A program made the position numbers and the translations under genes. The notes under the pieces are model-generated. The model made no database searches and was not told the DNA's origin. It was given only the letters and a program-made list of their open reading frames with translations. Shown here piece by piece: positions 41,849 to 51,413 of a DNA stretch of 64,000 nt. Source of the stretch: Ruoffia tabacinasalis (lineage in GTDB: Bacteria > Bacillota > Bacilli > Lactobacillales > Aerococcaceae). Positions within the stretch are counted from its first letter, which is position 1. Each line of letters opens with the position of its first letter. The stretch lies in NCBI RefSeq assembly GCF_042652985.1, contig NZ_JBHSHQ010000009.1, positions 11,704 through 75,703 on the forward strand, written 5' to 3'.

Positions 41849-42499
41849 TTATCCGTTTAGTGTTCTCAACTCGATTAATTTTTTCTCGATATTACGTTCA
41901 GGTCCTTGAGTTTCTTTTGAAGCTGCATCATTGGCAATCACTTCATGAATTAATTTCTCTAATTCACGTTTCTCTTCATCTGTTAAAGTACTCTCAGAGA
42001 CTGACCCTTCGTCGCTTTCTTTGCGTTTTTCAACTTTGCCATCTGAAAATTCGTTAATCTGCATCGTAAATTGATCCACTTCACTTTTAGGGAATAGTGA
42101 TTCAAAATCTGTGCCATCAATAAACTCTGATACTTGATCAACCATTTCACGCATTTCGTCTTTCATGAATGTTAAGCGATCTCTTAAAGCATTCCCACCA
42201 TTCAATAAATCATTTCCACGATTAATTGTTTCCTCTTTTAATTGAGTTGCTTGCTCATTCGCTTTACTAATGATTTGTTCAGCTTGTCCAGCTGAATCTT
42301 CGATTATTTGTGAACCTTTTTGTCTTGCGTCAACGATTCCTTCTTTTAGGGCTGACTCTAATTCGATATAGGTCGCTAGTTGACTTTCTAAGCTTTCAAT
42401 CTTCTTTTCCAATTCGTCAATTTTACTTGTCTGTTGACTCATCATCGAATCTACTTGACTTGTATTATAGCCAAATAAACTTTTCGATATATCTACCAC
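41849..42499 (-). CDS. DivIVA-domain-like coiled-coil protein
   Basis: This 216-residue protein has a short N-terminal FGYNTSQVDSMM segment resembling the DivIVA membrane-binding domain (GYxxxxVDxFL type). A long coiled coil follows (about 22-110, heptads around KIDELEKKIESLESQLA), then an acidic C-terminal half with EKRELEKLI. It lacks features of canonical DivIVA or GpsB, so a role in cell-pole or division organisation is inference. It ends at a strong terminator. Confidence 0.65.
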   Translation of the reverse strand: MVDISKSLFGYNTSQVDSMMSQQTSKIDELEKKIESLESQLATYIELESALKEGIVDARQKGSQIIEDSAGQAEQIISKANEQATQLKEETINRGNDLLNGGNALRDRLTFMKDEMREMVDQVSEFIDGTDFESLFPKSEVDQFTMQINEFSDGKVEKRKESDEGSVSESTLTDEEKRELEKLIHEVIANDAASKETQGPERNIEKKLIELRTLNG

Positions 42500-42595
42500 T
42501 CATATCACTCCTCTACACTCTAACTCTCACTATGTTATGTACTTCTTATAGTAGCAAATTTCAAGGCATTTTACACGTTCTTTTTACATATTAAT

Positions 42596-43654
42596 TTAAT
42601 CAATCATTTCTGATTCTAAATAACTTGCAATTAATTCATATGTAGCGTCTACAGATTCGAAGTGAGTGCGCTCGTAAGCATGACTAGAATCAATGCCTGC
42701 TCCGATTAAACCGTGACGAACATCTGCCCCAGCTCTCATGGCTGCTGATGCATCACTTGAATAGAATGGGTAAATATCTAATTGATATTCAATATCATTT
42801 GCTTTACATAATTGAACGAATTGATTACGTAAGCCTAAGTGATATGGACCAGATCCATCTTTCGCACAAATCGACACACTATATTCATCCGTCCGTTGGT
42901 CATCGCCCATGGCTCCCATATCTACCGCAAGATATTCTTTCACTTCAGAAGCAATATTAGAATTACCTCCATAACCAATCTCTTCATTGGTTGAGATATA
43001 GAAGTGCGTCGTATGTGCTAAATCAATCTGATTACGATGAATATTCTCAACTAATTCAATTAATAAAGCAACACTGACTTTGTCATCTAAATGACGTGAT
43101 TTAATAAAGCCTTCGTCTGTAATAGTAGCTCTTGGGTCGAATGAGATAAAATCTCCCACTTGAATACCAAGTTTTTCAACATCTTCTTGGTTCTTCACTT
43201 TATAATCTAAGCGAATTTCCATATTGTCTTGATTACGTTCTGCTGTACGCGCATCTTTATAGACATGCACACTCGTTTGGTGCATGAGGATTGTTCCGTT
43301 ATACTCTTTATCTTCTAAACTTGAATGAACGGTACAGTATTCCCCTTCAATGGCGTTAAATGTAAAGCCACCAATCAAATCAAGTTTTAAGCGACCATTC
43401 GGTTTAATCGCACGAACCATTCCACCTAAAGTATCCACATGAGCTGTCACAAAGCGATGACTTTCCTTATTCTTACCATCGATACTTACAAGTAAGCCAC
43501 CCTTGGGCGTCACTTCATAAGTTACACCCATCTCATCGAACAAGCCACAAATATAATGGATAATATCTGCTGTATAGCCCGTTGGAGATGGAATCGTTGT
43601 TAAGTTTTTTACATTTTCTAATCGTTTTTTTGATACTTCTTTTATTTCTGTCAT
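42596..43654 (-). CDS. M42 family metallopeptidase (glutamyl aminopeptidase/deblocking type)
   Basis: This 352-residue dinuclear-zinc aminopeptidase has the expected ligands: TAHVDTLGGMVR (His, Asp), SRHLDDKVSVALL (Asp), ISTNEEIGYGG (Glu-Glu catalytic pair), AVDMGAMGDDQR (Asp) and SSHAYERTH (His). An inserted beta domain lies at about 70-180. Such enzymes form dodecamers that trim peptides. It is divergent from the GNAT gene. Confidence 0.9.
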   Translation of the reverse strand: MTEIKEVSKKRLENVKNLTTIPSPTGYTADIIHYICGLFDEMGVTYEVTPKGGLLVSIDGKNKESHRFVTAHVDTLGGMVRAIKPNGRLKLDLIGGFTFNAIEGEYCTVHSSLEDKEYNGTILMHQTSVHVYKDARTAERNQDNMEIRLDYKVKNQEDVEKLGIQVGDFISFDPRATITDEGFIKSRHLDDKVSVALLIELVENIHRNQIDLAHTTHFYISTNEEIGYGGNSNIASEVKEYLAVDMGAMGDDQRTDEYSVSICAKDGSGPYHLGLRNQFVQLCKANDIEYQLDIYPFYSSDASAAMRAGADVRHGLIGAGIDSSHAYERTHFESVDATYELIASYLESEMID

Positions 43655-43756
43655 AAAAACACCCTTTGCTCATTGTATTTATATTCTGTATTATAGTAAA
43701 ATAACGTCAATAATGTCACTGTGATTAATTATACATGAAATCGTGGAGGGTTTTAA

Positions 43757-44203
43757 ATGAAATTTACTTGGGTATTAGATGGAGACACTTCAAAATTAAA
43801 GGACGCATTCGATATTCGTAAGAAAGTCTTTATTTACGAACAAAATGTTGATCCAGGACTTGAATTAGATGGTTTGGATCAGCAATTAATTCACCTAATT
43901 GGATATATTGACAATCGTCCCGTCGCAACGGCACGAATCAATCTTAATGACGCTAAGACAAAAGCAAAGATCCAACGTGTGGCAGTTCTAAAAGAACAAA
44001 GAGGTCAGCGCTTAGGATTTAAATTGATGGAAGAAATTGAAAGATGGGCAAGAGAAACTAACCCTTCCATTGAGGTACTTAGCTTATCTGCTCAAGATCC
44101 AGCTATCCCCTTCTATGAGAAATTAAATTACGCAATCACAAATGAAGAAGGCTACTTGGATGCCAACATCCCTCATCATGACATGGAAAAACAAATCAAT
44201 TAA
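43757..44203 (+). CDS. GNAT family N-acetyltransferase
   Basis: This 148-residue protein has the acetyl-CoA pyrophosphate loop LKEQRGQRLGFKLM (about 78-91), a preceding ARINLNDAKTKAKIQRVAV strand region and a C-terminal PFYEKLNYAITNEEGYLDANIPHHDM segment. The pattern resembles the YjcF/ElaA-like GNATs, whose substrates are unknown. GGAGGG precedes ATG 43757. It is monocistronic, with a strong terminator. Confidence 0.9.
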   Translation: MKFTWVLDGDTSKLKDAFDIRKKVFIYEQNVDPGLELDGLDQQLIHLIGYIDNRPVATARINLNDAKTKAKIQRVAVLKEQRGQRLGFKLMEEIERWARETNPSIEVLSLSAQDPAIPFYEKLNYAITNEEGYLDANIPHHDMEKQIN

Positions 44204-44252
44204 AAAACGACCCTTTGACTATTTTTTAAACCAGTCAAAGGGTCGTTCTTTT
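44202..44252. terminator. bidirectional terminator between the GNAT gene and mgtE
   Basis: A perfect 14-bp stem ACGACCCTTTGACT (44207-44220) with AGTCAAAGGGTCGT (44233-44246) is flanked by A and T runs between convergent genes. Confidence 0.93.
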
Positions 44253-44264
44253 TTGTGTATTGCT

Positions 44265-45629
44265 TTAAATAATTGCTGATAAGAATAATTGAGCAATACT
44301 AAAGTAAATAAATACTGAAGTTAAGTCACTCAGTGTTGAAATAAATGGTCCACTCGCAACTGCAGGGTCAAAACCAAGTCTGTCCATAATCTTCGGTATA
44401 AATGAACCTGCAAGATTCGCTACGATAATTGCAGCCATCATCGCAATTCCAATGACCGCTCCTAGAACAAGGTTTTGTTTCCAAACTAAGACGATTAACA
44501 TCACGGTAATTCCGACAATTAATCCAGTAATCGCACCGGTAATTAATTCAAACATTATTGAAGAAAAGAAATTATCGTCATCGTATTTATTTGTTAATTT
44601 CCTTACGGCTACGGCCAGTGACTGCGTCCCAGCATTCCCGGCAGTACCTGTAATTAAAGTAACAAAGGCGGATAAGACACTTGCTTCAGCGATTAGCGCA
44701 TCATACCGACTAATTAAAGTCGCTGTTCCCATTCCTAAGAATAGTAAGGTTACTAGCCAAGGTAGACGACTTCTTGCTGCTGATAGTGGCGTGTCATGGG
44801 TCTCTCTAACGTCAACCGCCGCTAAACCAGAGTAGTCACTATCTGCTTCATCTTGCATAACATCTAAGACATCATCAACCGTAATAACACCTAATAATTC
44901 ACGGTCAAAACCAACAACAGGAAGCGCTAAAAGGTCATAATCTTGAACCATTTTGGCTACTTCTTCTTGATTATCATTTACTTGAACCGAAATCACACGG
45001 GTATTCATCACATCATGAATTAATTTATCTTCATCATTAATGATTAAATCTCTCAGTGAAATAACCCCAACTAAACGGTTATTCTCATCAACGACATACA
45101 CATAGTAAATCGTCTCTGCTTTAATCGCTTGCTCTCTCAATCTGTGATAAGCGGCACCTAAGGTTGATTCTTCCTGAACAGAGATAAATTCTGTCGTCAT
45201 AATCGCCCCAGCGGTCTCGTCTAAGTAATTAATCAATGAACTGATTTCGCGAGCATTTTCAGCTGGCATTAAATTCATGTAGATATTAACGCGGTCGCGG
45301 TCTTTTAAATTATTCAACACATCCACGGCATTATCGGCATACATCTCACCCAGAACTGTCGCAGCATAGGGATGTGACATCTCATCAAAGTAGACATCGA
45401 TAGTCTCATCTTGCGATTCAAGCAAGTCAAACACATCCGCTAATTCTGAAGGAGATAAATATTGATAAATCTTTTCACGATCCTCTTTTTCCAAATTCGC
45501 AAATATCTTACTTTGCTCATAATTATGTAAGGCTAGATACTCGGTTCTAAATCGAGTCATCCGGTTTTCGTTCAATAATTTTTTAAACGTTTCAATACTC
45601 TCTTCAAGAGATCTTTCAAATATCTCCAT
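44265..45629 (-). CDS. mgtE: magnesium transporter MgtE
   Basis: This 454-residue protein has the MgtE layout: a cytoplasmic N domain of helical repeats (about 20-130), two CBS domains (about 135-260, MTTEFISVQEEST and VMNTRVISVQVND) that sense Mg, a plug helix and five membrane helices (about 285-454) with the pore signature GTAGNAGTQSLAVAVR. It imports Mg2+ and closes when internal Mg is high. It overlaps the rluD-like gene by 14 nt. Confidence 0.95.
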   Translation of the reverse strand: MEIFERSLEESIETFKKLLNENRMTRFRTEYLALHNYEQSKIFANLEKEDREKIYQYLSPSELADVFDLLESQDETIDVYFDEMSHPYAATVLGEMYADNAVDVLNNLKDRDRVNIYMNLMPAENAREISSLINYLDETAGAIMTTEFISVQEESTLGAAYHRLREQAIKAETIYYVYVVDENNRLVGVISLRDLIINDEDKLIHDVMNTRVISVQVNDNQEEVAKMVQDYDLLALPVVGFDRELLGVITVDDVLDVMQDEADSDYSGLAAVDVRETHDTPLSAARSRLPWLVTLLFLGMGTATLISRYDALIAEASVLSAFVTLITGTAGNAGTQSLAVAVRKLTNKYDDDNFFSSIMFELITGAITGLIVGITVMLIVLVWKQNLVLGAVIGIAMMAAIIVANLAGSFIPKIMDRLGFDPAVASGPFISTLSDLTSVFIYFSIAQLFLSAII

Positions 45630-46530
45630 ATTCTATCTCCCCTTTTCTGATATTTAACCACGTGTGCATATCTTCAGGAATCGCTTGGGTAATGTGGATG
45701 TCATCACCTGTAAAAGGATGAATAAATTGTAACTCACCACAATGCAAGGCTTGTCTTGAAATCACTGAATCTTTTACCCCGCCGTATAAATCATCCCCAA
45801 CTAAAGGCCCACCTTTGTGAGCTAAGTGAACTCTGATTTGATGCGTACGCCCTGTATGAAGTTGCATTCTAAGTAGGCTTGCCTCTTCCACTTGTTCTTT
45901 TAACCAAAATTCTGTTAAAGCGGCTTGCCCATCTGGGTCCACAATCCGACTGATGATTGATTCAGGATTGCGCCCAATCGGTGCGTCGATATAACCATGC
46001 TTGTCCCAATCCACTTTATGTGACAAACCGTAATAAATTTTAGTTAAACCTTTACTCTGAATCATACGATCCATGTAAGCATGGGCAAGTCGGTGTTTGG
46101 CAATCAACATCAATCCGGTCGTATCACGGTCTAAACGAGTGATGATATGAATCACTTGGTCTTTATATTCTTCTCTTACATAATAACCTTTAATGCGATT
46201 TGCCATCGAACTATCTGGATTCTGCTTTGAAGGAATGGAGACCGAAGCACTCGGTTTGTTCACAATCAAGAAATCACGGTCTTCGTATACGACATCAATT
46301 GGAATGTCTGACGGTGCCACTGTCTCATGCCCGTGTTCATCCGGGGCAATGAGTGTTAACACGTCCCCTTGGTTTAAGGTCGCTCTCACGGTCACTTCTT
46401 CTTGATTCAGTAAGATTTGCCCGCCGTTATGCTTCACCGCTTTTACAAAATTTCTTGGAATCCCTTCAAAGTGTAAAAAGCGTTTAATCGTTTGTTCTAA
46501 AGTATCTTGATACTCCCATGTTAAAATCAC
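45616..46530 (-). CDS. RluA/RluD-family pseudouridine synthase
   Basis: This 304-residue protein has an S4-like RNA-binding N-terminus (about 15-70) and the catalytic Asp in ITRLDRDTTGLMLIAK (about 132-147), followed by RTHQIRVHLAHKGGPLVGDDLYG. It isomerises uridines in 23S rRNA or tRNA. The order relQ, nadK, (lipoprotein), pseudouridine synthase resembles Bacillus yjbM-nadF-yjbO, so it is the YjbO equivalent. It overlaps mgtE. Confidence 0.92.
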   Translation of the reverse strand: MILTWEYQDTLEQTIKRFLHFEGIPRNFVKAVKHNGGQILLNQEEVTVRATLNQGDVLTLIAPDEHGHETVAPSDIPIDVVYEDRDFLIVNKPSASVSIPSKQNPDSSMANRIKGYYVREEYKDQVIHIITRLDRDTTGLMLIAKHRLAHAYMDRMIQSKGLTKIYYGLSHKVDWDKHGYIDAPIGRNPESIISRIVDPDGQAALTEFWLKEQVEEASLLRMQLHTGRTHQIRVHLAHKGGPLVGDDLYGGVKDSVISRQALHCGELQFIHPFTGDDIHITQAIPEDMHTWLNIRKGEIEYGDI

Positions 46531-46557
46531 ATTATCTTCCTAACTTGTTAAAATTTT

Positions 46558-47151
46558 CTATTGGTATTCTTCAGTATAGAGCGTGAAGAATTGTTCAATT
46601 TGTTCCATAGATGACTCATGACTGATTCGCTCTTTTGCTTCGCCATCTTCCATCACTAAGACATAAGGAACAGTCTCGACACCGAATGTTTGCATGGCTC
46701 CTTGGAAGGTCGCATCTTGTTCGTGTGCTCGAGTATTATAGTAATAGATTGGAACGTTTAATTCACTAGCAATTTGGTTAATCTTTGGTGAGAAAGCTTT
46801 ACACCAAGGACATTCATCAAAGCCAATATATAATAAACTCGCTTGTTCACTCGTCATTTGAAGAAACTCAATATAATCTGCTTCTGCTTGAACTGCTTCG
46901 ATCTGTGAATAATCCACAGGCGATTGTGTCCCTTCTGCATATGTTCCTATCTTATATAGGGATTCATAAATCATTCCTTTAGCGTCCTCATTCATAGTTA
47001 AGAACGTCGTATCTTCTGGAATAGTGACAGGCGCATTGGTTCGTTCAACTCCAGCGAGTGCTGTATGTTCAAACTCTTCGGCTTGACTACTACACGCCAC
47101 TAACAAACCAATCGTCATAACTAGGCCAATAACTTTCAAAAATCGTTGCAT
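46558..47151 (-). CDS. thioredoxin-fold lipoprotein
   Basis: This 197-residue protein has a lipobox (GLLVACSS, Cys near residue 20), a ~75-residue linker, then a thioredoxin-like domain with CPWC (about 116-119) and a cis-Pro in VETVPYVLVMEDG. It is probably an extracytoplasmic, membrane-tethered thiol-disulfide oxidoreductase. It resembles bacteriocin-transport-accessory-type thioredoxins, but no bacteriocin genes are present. It sits within the relQ-nadK-rluD unit. Confidence 0.85.
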   Translation of the reverse strand: MQRFLKVIGLVMTIGLLVACSSQAEEFEHTALAGVERTNAPVTIPEDTTFLTMNEDAKGMIYESLYKIGTYAEGTQSPVDYSQIEAVQAEADYIEFLQMTSEQASLLYIGFDECPWCKAFSPKINQIASELNVPIYYYNTRAHEQDATFQGAMQTFGVETVPYVLVMEDGEAKERISHESSMEQIEQFFTLYTEEYQ

Positions 47152-47166
47152 CTGTAAAATTCTCCT

Positions 47167-47982
47167 TTAAAGTGATTGTTTTCTTCCAATAAACGCATTT
47201 TCAACTCGGTCCCAAAAATGGGTATGTTTAAAGCTTGCGAATTGAATCCGCTGTTTAGCAACTTGACAAGTCACTTTGGATACTTCGTAATTCAACCAAC
47301 TTTGATTATCTACAGAAAGAATCGCAGATTGCGTGTTTTCTGGTTTCAAAGTAAACCATTCATCTGAAGGGATAATAATTGGTGAACTTAAGGTACGATA
47401 CACCCGATTATTAATTGAAGCCATCTCAGTCATTTGAATCGCATCCAGACGTGGATGGATGACTGCTCCTCCTAAAGACTTATTCAGACCCGTTGATCCG
47501 GTTGGTGTTGAAATACTAATCCCATCACCACGGAAAGTCTCGAAGAAGTGGTCTTTAATATAGACATCACTCACCATGGTTCCCATCGTTGAACGGATGG
47601 AGAATTCATTTAGAGCTAACATCTTCTTACATCGCCCATCTTCTAAATGAATTTCGACATCGAGTAAAGGATAAGACACTGATTGATCGGATGCATTTAA
47701 TAATCCATCCACAACCGCATCTACTTCATCGCTGAGCCAATCTGTATAGAAGCCTAAGTGTCCGGTGTGAATTCCGACGAATTTCGAATGTTCAATATAT
47801 TGTTTGAAATGATGGAAGGCAGATAAGAAGGTTCCATCTCCTCCAATTGAAATAATAAAATCTGGTTGCTCACGTTCATCCACAATTTCAATCTGGTGTT
47901 TATTTAATTTGTTTGTGAGCTCTGTCTTAATTGATTGAGATTGAGGTTTTGTATTTGAATAAATTAGTACCGTTGGTTTCAT
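47167..47982 (-). CDS. nadK: NAD kinase
   Basis: This 271-residue enzyme phosphorylates NAD to NADP. The GGDG motif (47-50, SIGGDGTFLSA), the NE-like LNEFSIR segment and GDGISISTPTGSTGLNKSLGGA are intact. The start overlaps the relQ stop by 4 nt. NADP supply next to an alarmone synthetase and a pseudouridine synthase is a conserved Bacillota arrangement. Confidence 0.95.
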   Translation of the reverse strand: MKPTVLIYSNTKPQSQSIKTELTNKLNKHQIEIVDEREQPDFIISIGGDGTFLSAFHHFKQYIEHSKFVGIHTGHLGFYTDWLSDEVDAVVDGLLNASDQSVSYPLLDVEIHLEDGRCKKMLALNEFSIRSTMGTMVSDVYIKDHFFETFRGDGISISTPTGSTGLNKSLGGAVIHPRLDAIQMTEMASINNRVYRTLSSPIIIPSDEWFTLKPENTQSAILSVDNQSWLNYEVSKVTCQVAKQRIQFASFKHTHFWDRVENAFIGRKQSL

Positions 47983-48668
47983 TGATTTACCTCATAATTT
48001 CCTTTGTATATTGCTGTCTCTGGGTCCTCGTATCTTTGTTCAAAGAATTGAGTCGCTTCTCGAATCTCTTCTCGAATCTCTGACATTTCTTGATCCAACA
48101 TAAATGCTGCCTCGGAAGCTCTTTCTAGTCTCTCAAGAATATGATTTGGATATTCTCCTTGATACTTATAGTTCAACGAGTGCTCAATTGTCGCCCAGAA
48201 GTTCATCGCTAATGTTCTAATTTGAACTTCTACAATGACGGTCTCTACATTCTTTGCGCGTTGCACTGGGTATTCAATGACCATATGATATGATCTGTAG
48301 CCACTTGGCTTATGATGGTGAATGTAGTCACGGATTAATAATACTTTAAAATCCGTCCGCTCTTTAATTAATTCGGCTACTTCATAGATATCTTCAACAA
48401 ATTGACACATGATACGGATTCCAGCAATATCTTGAACACCAATTAACATATCTTCAGGTTCAATTTCTCGCATTTCCATCTTCTCGAGAATACTCTCACG
48501 TGTCTTTACACGTCCTGTAACGAACTCTATCGGCGTATGGCGGTGTAAAGTTCGGTATTCTTTTCGAATATTCTTTAGTTTCAGCTTTAATTCTTCTACA
48601 GCTTGTTCATAAGGAGCTAAGAATAAGTCCCAATTCTCGATAAAATTATCTTCTATCAATTTAGTCAC
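47979..48668 (-). CDS. relQ: small alarmone synthetase RelQ (GTP pyrophosphokinase, YjbM-like)
   Basis: This 229-residue single-domain (p)ppGpp synthetase has EFVTGRVKTRESILEKM, QDIAGIRIMCQF (catalytic Asp strand), HHHKPSGYRSYHMVIEYPV and the Glu of VIVEVQIRT. There is no hydrolase or regulatory domain. The length and neighbours (nadK overlapping by 4 nt; CYTH protein divergent) fit RelQ/SAS1, which forms tetramers controlled by pppGpp. Confidence 0.94.
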   Translation of the reverse strand: MTKLIEDNFIENWDLFLAPYEQAVEELKLKLKNIRKEYRTLHRHTPIEFVTGRVKTRESILEKMEMREIEPEDMLIGVQDIAGIRIMCQFVEDIYEVAELIKERTDFKVLLIRDYIHHHKPSGYRSYHMVIEYPVQRAKNVETVIVEVQIRTLAMNFWATIEHSLNYKYQGEYPNHILERLERASEAAFMLDQEMSEIREEIREATQFFEQRYEDPETAIYKGNYEVNQ

Positions 48669-48814
48669 CGACTTTCTTATTTTTGTATAAGTATATTTAT
48701 TTGCTTATATTAATGAATTATTATAGGATATATGACGGACTGTAATTGACATACAGTTTTTTTATTTTTGTATATATTACATTGTACATAATTTAGCTAA
48801 GAAAGGATATATAC

Positions 48815-49405
48815 ATGGTATCTTCAATTGAAAGAGAATTAAAAACATTAATTAATAAAGCCGAATATGACAAGCTTTATACTTATTTTAACTTACAAAA
48901 TCAACCAAAGATCATTCAATCCAACTACTATTATGATACAGCAGATGAAATTTTCAAGCAAAATAATGCAGCGCTGAGATTAAGAGTATTTGATGATGGT
49001 CAAAGTGAATGGACCATTAAAGAAAGAGTCTCTGAACTCGAATCGATTGAATTAACACAGTTCAATCAAGATAAAGTAACAGACGCGCCAGACGCACTCA
49101 ATGAAGACATTATTTATTCAGCTGATATCCAAGAGTTTATCGCTTCAAGAAATATCGTCTGGGCTGATATTAAAAGAACGATGAGTCTCACTACAGAACG
49201 TTATAATATCGAAGTTCCTTATGGATTATACGCCTTAGACCATACTCAATATCCACAAGCTGAAGATTACGAATTAGAACTTGAATCTCAAGATATTGAA
49301 GTTGCTTTAGAGCAATTTAATTCACTATTAGCGAGTGTTGATATATCCTACAAACAAGCAGAAACGAAGTTAGCACGCGCACATCGATACTTTACAAATG
49401 AATAA
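48815..49405 (+). CDS. CYTH domain protein (YjbK-like triphosphatase)
   Basis: This 196-residue protein has the CYTH signature E-x-E-x-K in SIERELKTL (residues 4-12), then YYDTAD, ALRLRVFDDGQSEWTIK and ELELESQDIEVALE, forming the triphosphate tunnel. YjbK-type proteins act on inorganic triphosphate or a similar substrate. Its place between relQ (divergent) and spxH (downstream) matches the Bacillus yjbH-yjbM region. Confidence 0.9.
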   Translation: MVSSIERELKTLINKAEYDKLYTYFNLQNQPKIIQSNYYYDTADEIFKQNNAALRLRVFDDGQSEWTIKERVSELESIELTQFNQDKVTDAPDALNEDIIYSADIQEFIASRNIVWADIKRTMSLTTERYNIEVPYGLYALDHTQYPQAEDYELELESQDIEVALEQFNSLLASVDISYKQAETKLARAHRYFTNE

Positions 49406-49490
49406 ATGAACAAGCCTATCATTCGCTAATAGTTTACTTTATTGTTAATATTAAGTATACCAAATATAAGAAAGGAGGAGGACTATCTAA

Positions 49491-50156
49491 ATGAGTCAAT
49501 ATCAGATCGAATATAGACACAATGGCGTTTCAAGTGTATTTGAATTATTTTTATTCGTTAACCCATTAGGGAGAAACTGTTACACTTGTCAACAAGAAGT
49601 TTTAAAATTAATTGATTTAGTAGCGTCAAACATAGATTTGCACATCCTACCTTTTCATAATCAACGTTTAGTTGAAGACTTTATGCAACAACTTGGTATC
49701 AAAAAAACAAACTTGCAGGAGAGAAATTACATCTTTCAATCGGTGTACCGAGCATCTCTCGCTTATAAAGCAGCGTGTATGCAAGGGAAACGATTAGGTC
49801 GTTATTTCTTAATGCGCCTTCAGGAGACAATCAATGGCGATATTTCTAAATTTAGTGCAGACTTCGCAATTGATCTTGCCAAAGACGTTGGACTAGATGT
49901 CGAAATATTTCAACAAGATATGCGGTCGGACTTTGTTAAACAATTGTTCTTAAAAGACCAAAAGACTGCCATCGATATGTCAGTTGAATCTTCCCCTTCT
50001 CTAGTTATTTATGAATACGTCACTGGCGAAGCAAGATTATTGGAAGGTTATCCAATAACTTTAGAAACAATCTTAGATGAGATTGATGCTTTAATATGTG
50101 ATGGCACTGATCATGAAGAATCAGGTGCGAATGTACCAACTTTACGGCTACTATAA
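49491..50156 (+). CDS. spxH: SpxH/YjbH-type ClpXP adaptor, DsbA-like fold
   Basis: This 221-residue cytosolic protein has the N-terminal FELFLFVNPLGRNCYTCQQE, a thioredoxin/DsbA-like start with CYTC. A helical insert follows (AACMQGKRLGRYFLMRLQETI), then SSPSLVIYEY, the cis-Pro region. In Bacillus, YjbH delivers the stress regulator Spx to ClpXP. The position after the CYTH gene supports the assignment. GGAGGAGG lies before the ATG. ClpP is in the same window, but spx is not. Confidence 0.87.
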   Translation: MSQYQIEYRHNGVSSVFELFLFVNPLGRNCYTCQQEVLKLIDLVASNIDLHILPFHNQRLVEDFMQQLGIKKTNLQERNYIFQSVYRASLAYKAACMQGKRLGRYFLMRLQETINGDISKFSADFAIDLAKDVGLDVEIFQQDMRSDFVKQLFLKDQKTAIDMSVESSPSLVIYEYVTGEARLLEGYPITLETILDEIDALICDGTDHEESGANVPTLRLL

Positions 50157-50169
50157 AACTTAATTTAAC

Positions 50170-50198
50170 GGGGGGCTGAAATAGCGCCCCTCTTTTTT
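50170..50198 (+). terminator. intrinsic terminator after spxH
   Basis: A GC-rich stem of GGGGGGCT with AGCGCCCC (one mismatch) and a 5-nt loop are followed by a T run. Confidence 0.85.
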
Positions 50199-50212
50199 AT
50201 GCACATAACAAG

Positions 50213-50261
50213 AGGCTCACCAACTGTGGACAAATGTCACCACGATTGTTGAGCCTTTTTT
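50213..50261 (+). terminator. second hairpin terminator after spxH
   Basis: AGGCTCA (50213-50219) pairs with TGAGCCT (50250-50256), an inner GTGG/CCAC stem is present, and a T run follows. It acts as a back-up for the plus strand; the minus-strand BASS gene converges here. Confidence 0.75.
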
Positions 50262-50323
50262 GTTTGGGTGGGTGCGCGTGTTTTTCACTCACTTACCTAT
50301 TGTCACTCCACATAAATCTCAAA

Positions 50324-51322
50324 TTAATGTGTTCTTTGTAAAGCTGTTGCTCTCGCACTTCTTGCTCGCACAGCTGCTTTTCCTTCCTGGGCTTCTCTCA
50401 TGTCTTTCTTAGCACATAAACTACCAAACATCATCCCAACAAGTGTATGGACGATCGTACCCGCTGCACCCGCTAAGGCTGCTTCTGGAGAAAAATGTGT
50501 TAAACCTAAACTTGCGGATAGTCCTGTGTTTTGTGCCGCAACTTCAATCGCACACGTACGTTTCGTTGTCGCAGAAGCATTGAATAACCCATAGATAAAG
50601 TATACAACTGCATAAGCTAATAAATGATGAACCAGTACCGCCAGGACTACTGTTAGACCACCGGTTAATAAATTCTCACGGTTGACTGATACTGTTCCAG
50701 CAAGAACTAAAAGTACCGCAATCGATGAGAATGATGGCATCGCTGTCTTGATTTTTTCGGATTTGTCGCCTAAGAGATGAGACACAACTAAACCTAAGAC
50801 AATTGGCACTAATACGATTTGTGTAATTGATAAGAACATTGGCCAAAAGGCAATCTCAATAAATGCTCCCCCATAAGTAGCAATCAAGAGTGGTGTCACG
50901 AATGGTGATAATAATGTAGACACCGTTGTAGCACTCACTGACAGTGGCACATTCCCATTAGCTAATAGAGCCATAATGTTCGATGCTGTCCCTCCTGGAA
51001 CTGATCCAACAATGATTAAACCTAAAGCAACATCTCCTGATAGACCGAATAATTTCGCAATGGCAAAAGCGCTCAGTGGCATAAATAAGTATTGGATGGC
51101 AGAAACCATAAGCACGCTCGTTGGGTTTTTAAGAACATGAGCAAAGTCAGATGCTTTCATCGTTAAGCCCATAGTGAACATAACGATTTGAAGTAATAAA
51201 CTCACATAGCCACTTAAAGGTGTGAAAAAACTTGGGAACACTAAGGCTAATAAAGCCGTTAATGCTACGAACATTGACAGATTACTTGTAAACGCGCTGT
51301 TAAACTTTTTAAATAAATTCAT
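50324..51322 (-). CDS. BASS family transporter (bile acid:sodium symporter superfamily)
   Basis: This 332-residue protein with about ten membrane segments has the BASS/SBF signatures LLQIVMFTMGLTM, GLIIVGSVPGGTASNIMALLANGNVPLSV and CAIEVAAQNTGLS. Members carry organic anions such as bile acids, pantoate or 2-oxo acids with sodium. GGAGGA precedes ATG 51322. A long leader with a leader peptide and an intrinsic terminator lies between its promoter and start, so expression is probably attenuated. The isoleucine-rich leader hints at a branched-chain-related substrate, which is inference only. Confidence 0.87.
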   Translation of the reverse strand: MNLFKKFNSAFTSNLSMFVALTALLALVFPSFFTPLSGYVSLLLQIVMFTMGLTMKASDFAHVLKNPTSVLMVSAIQYLFMPLSAFAIAKLFGLSGDVALGLIIVGSVPGGTASNIMALLANGNVPLSVSATTVSTLLSPFVTPLLIATYGGAFIEIAFWPMFLSITQIVLVPIVLGLVVSHLLGDKSEKIKTAMPSFSSIAVLLVLAGTVSVNRENLLTGGLTVVLAVLVHHLLAYAVVYFIYGLFNASATTKRTCAIEVAAQNTGLSASLGLTHFSPEAALAGAAGTIVHTLVGMMFGSLCAKKDMREAQEGKAAVRARSARATALQRTH

Positions 51323-51389
51323 GGATGAATCCTCCTATTATTGTCTGTGTAGTTTGATAAATATGAACGTCGCTTTCAATGTCACTCAT
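51309..51389 (-). CDS. 26-codon ORF coupled to the BASS gene
   Basis: A short ORF beginning MSDIESDVHIYQTTQ has a good ribosome site (AAAGGAG, about nine bases before ATG 51389). It lies between the attenuator terminator and the BASS gene, and its stop overlaps the BASS coding start by 14 nt. The BASS ribosome site lies within it. It may serve translational coupling; no product function is recognised. Confidence 0.5.
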   Translation of the reverse strand: MSDIESDVHIYQTTQTIIGGFIHEFI

Positions 51390-51413
51390 CGTTTTACCAC
51401 TCCTTTGAATAAT

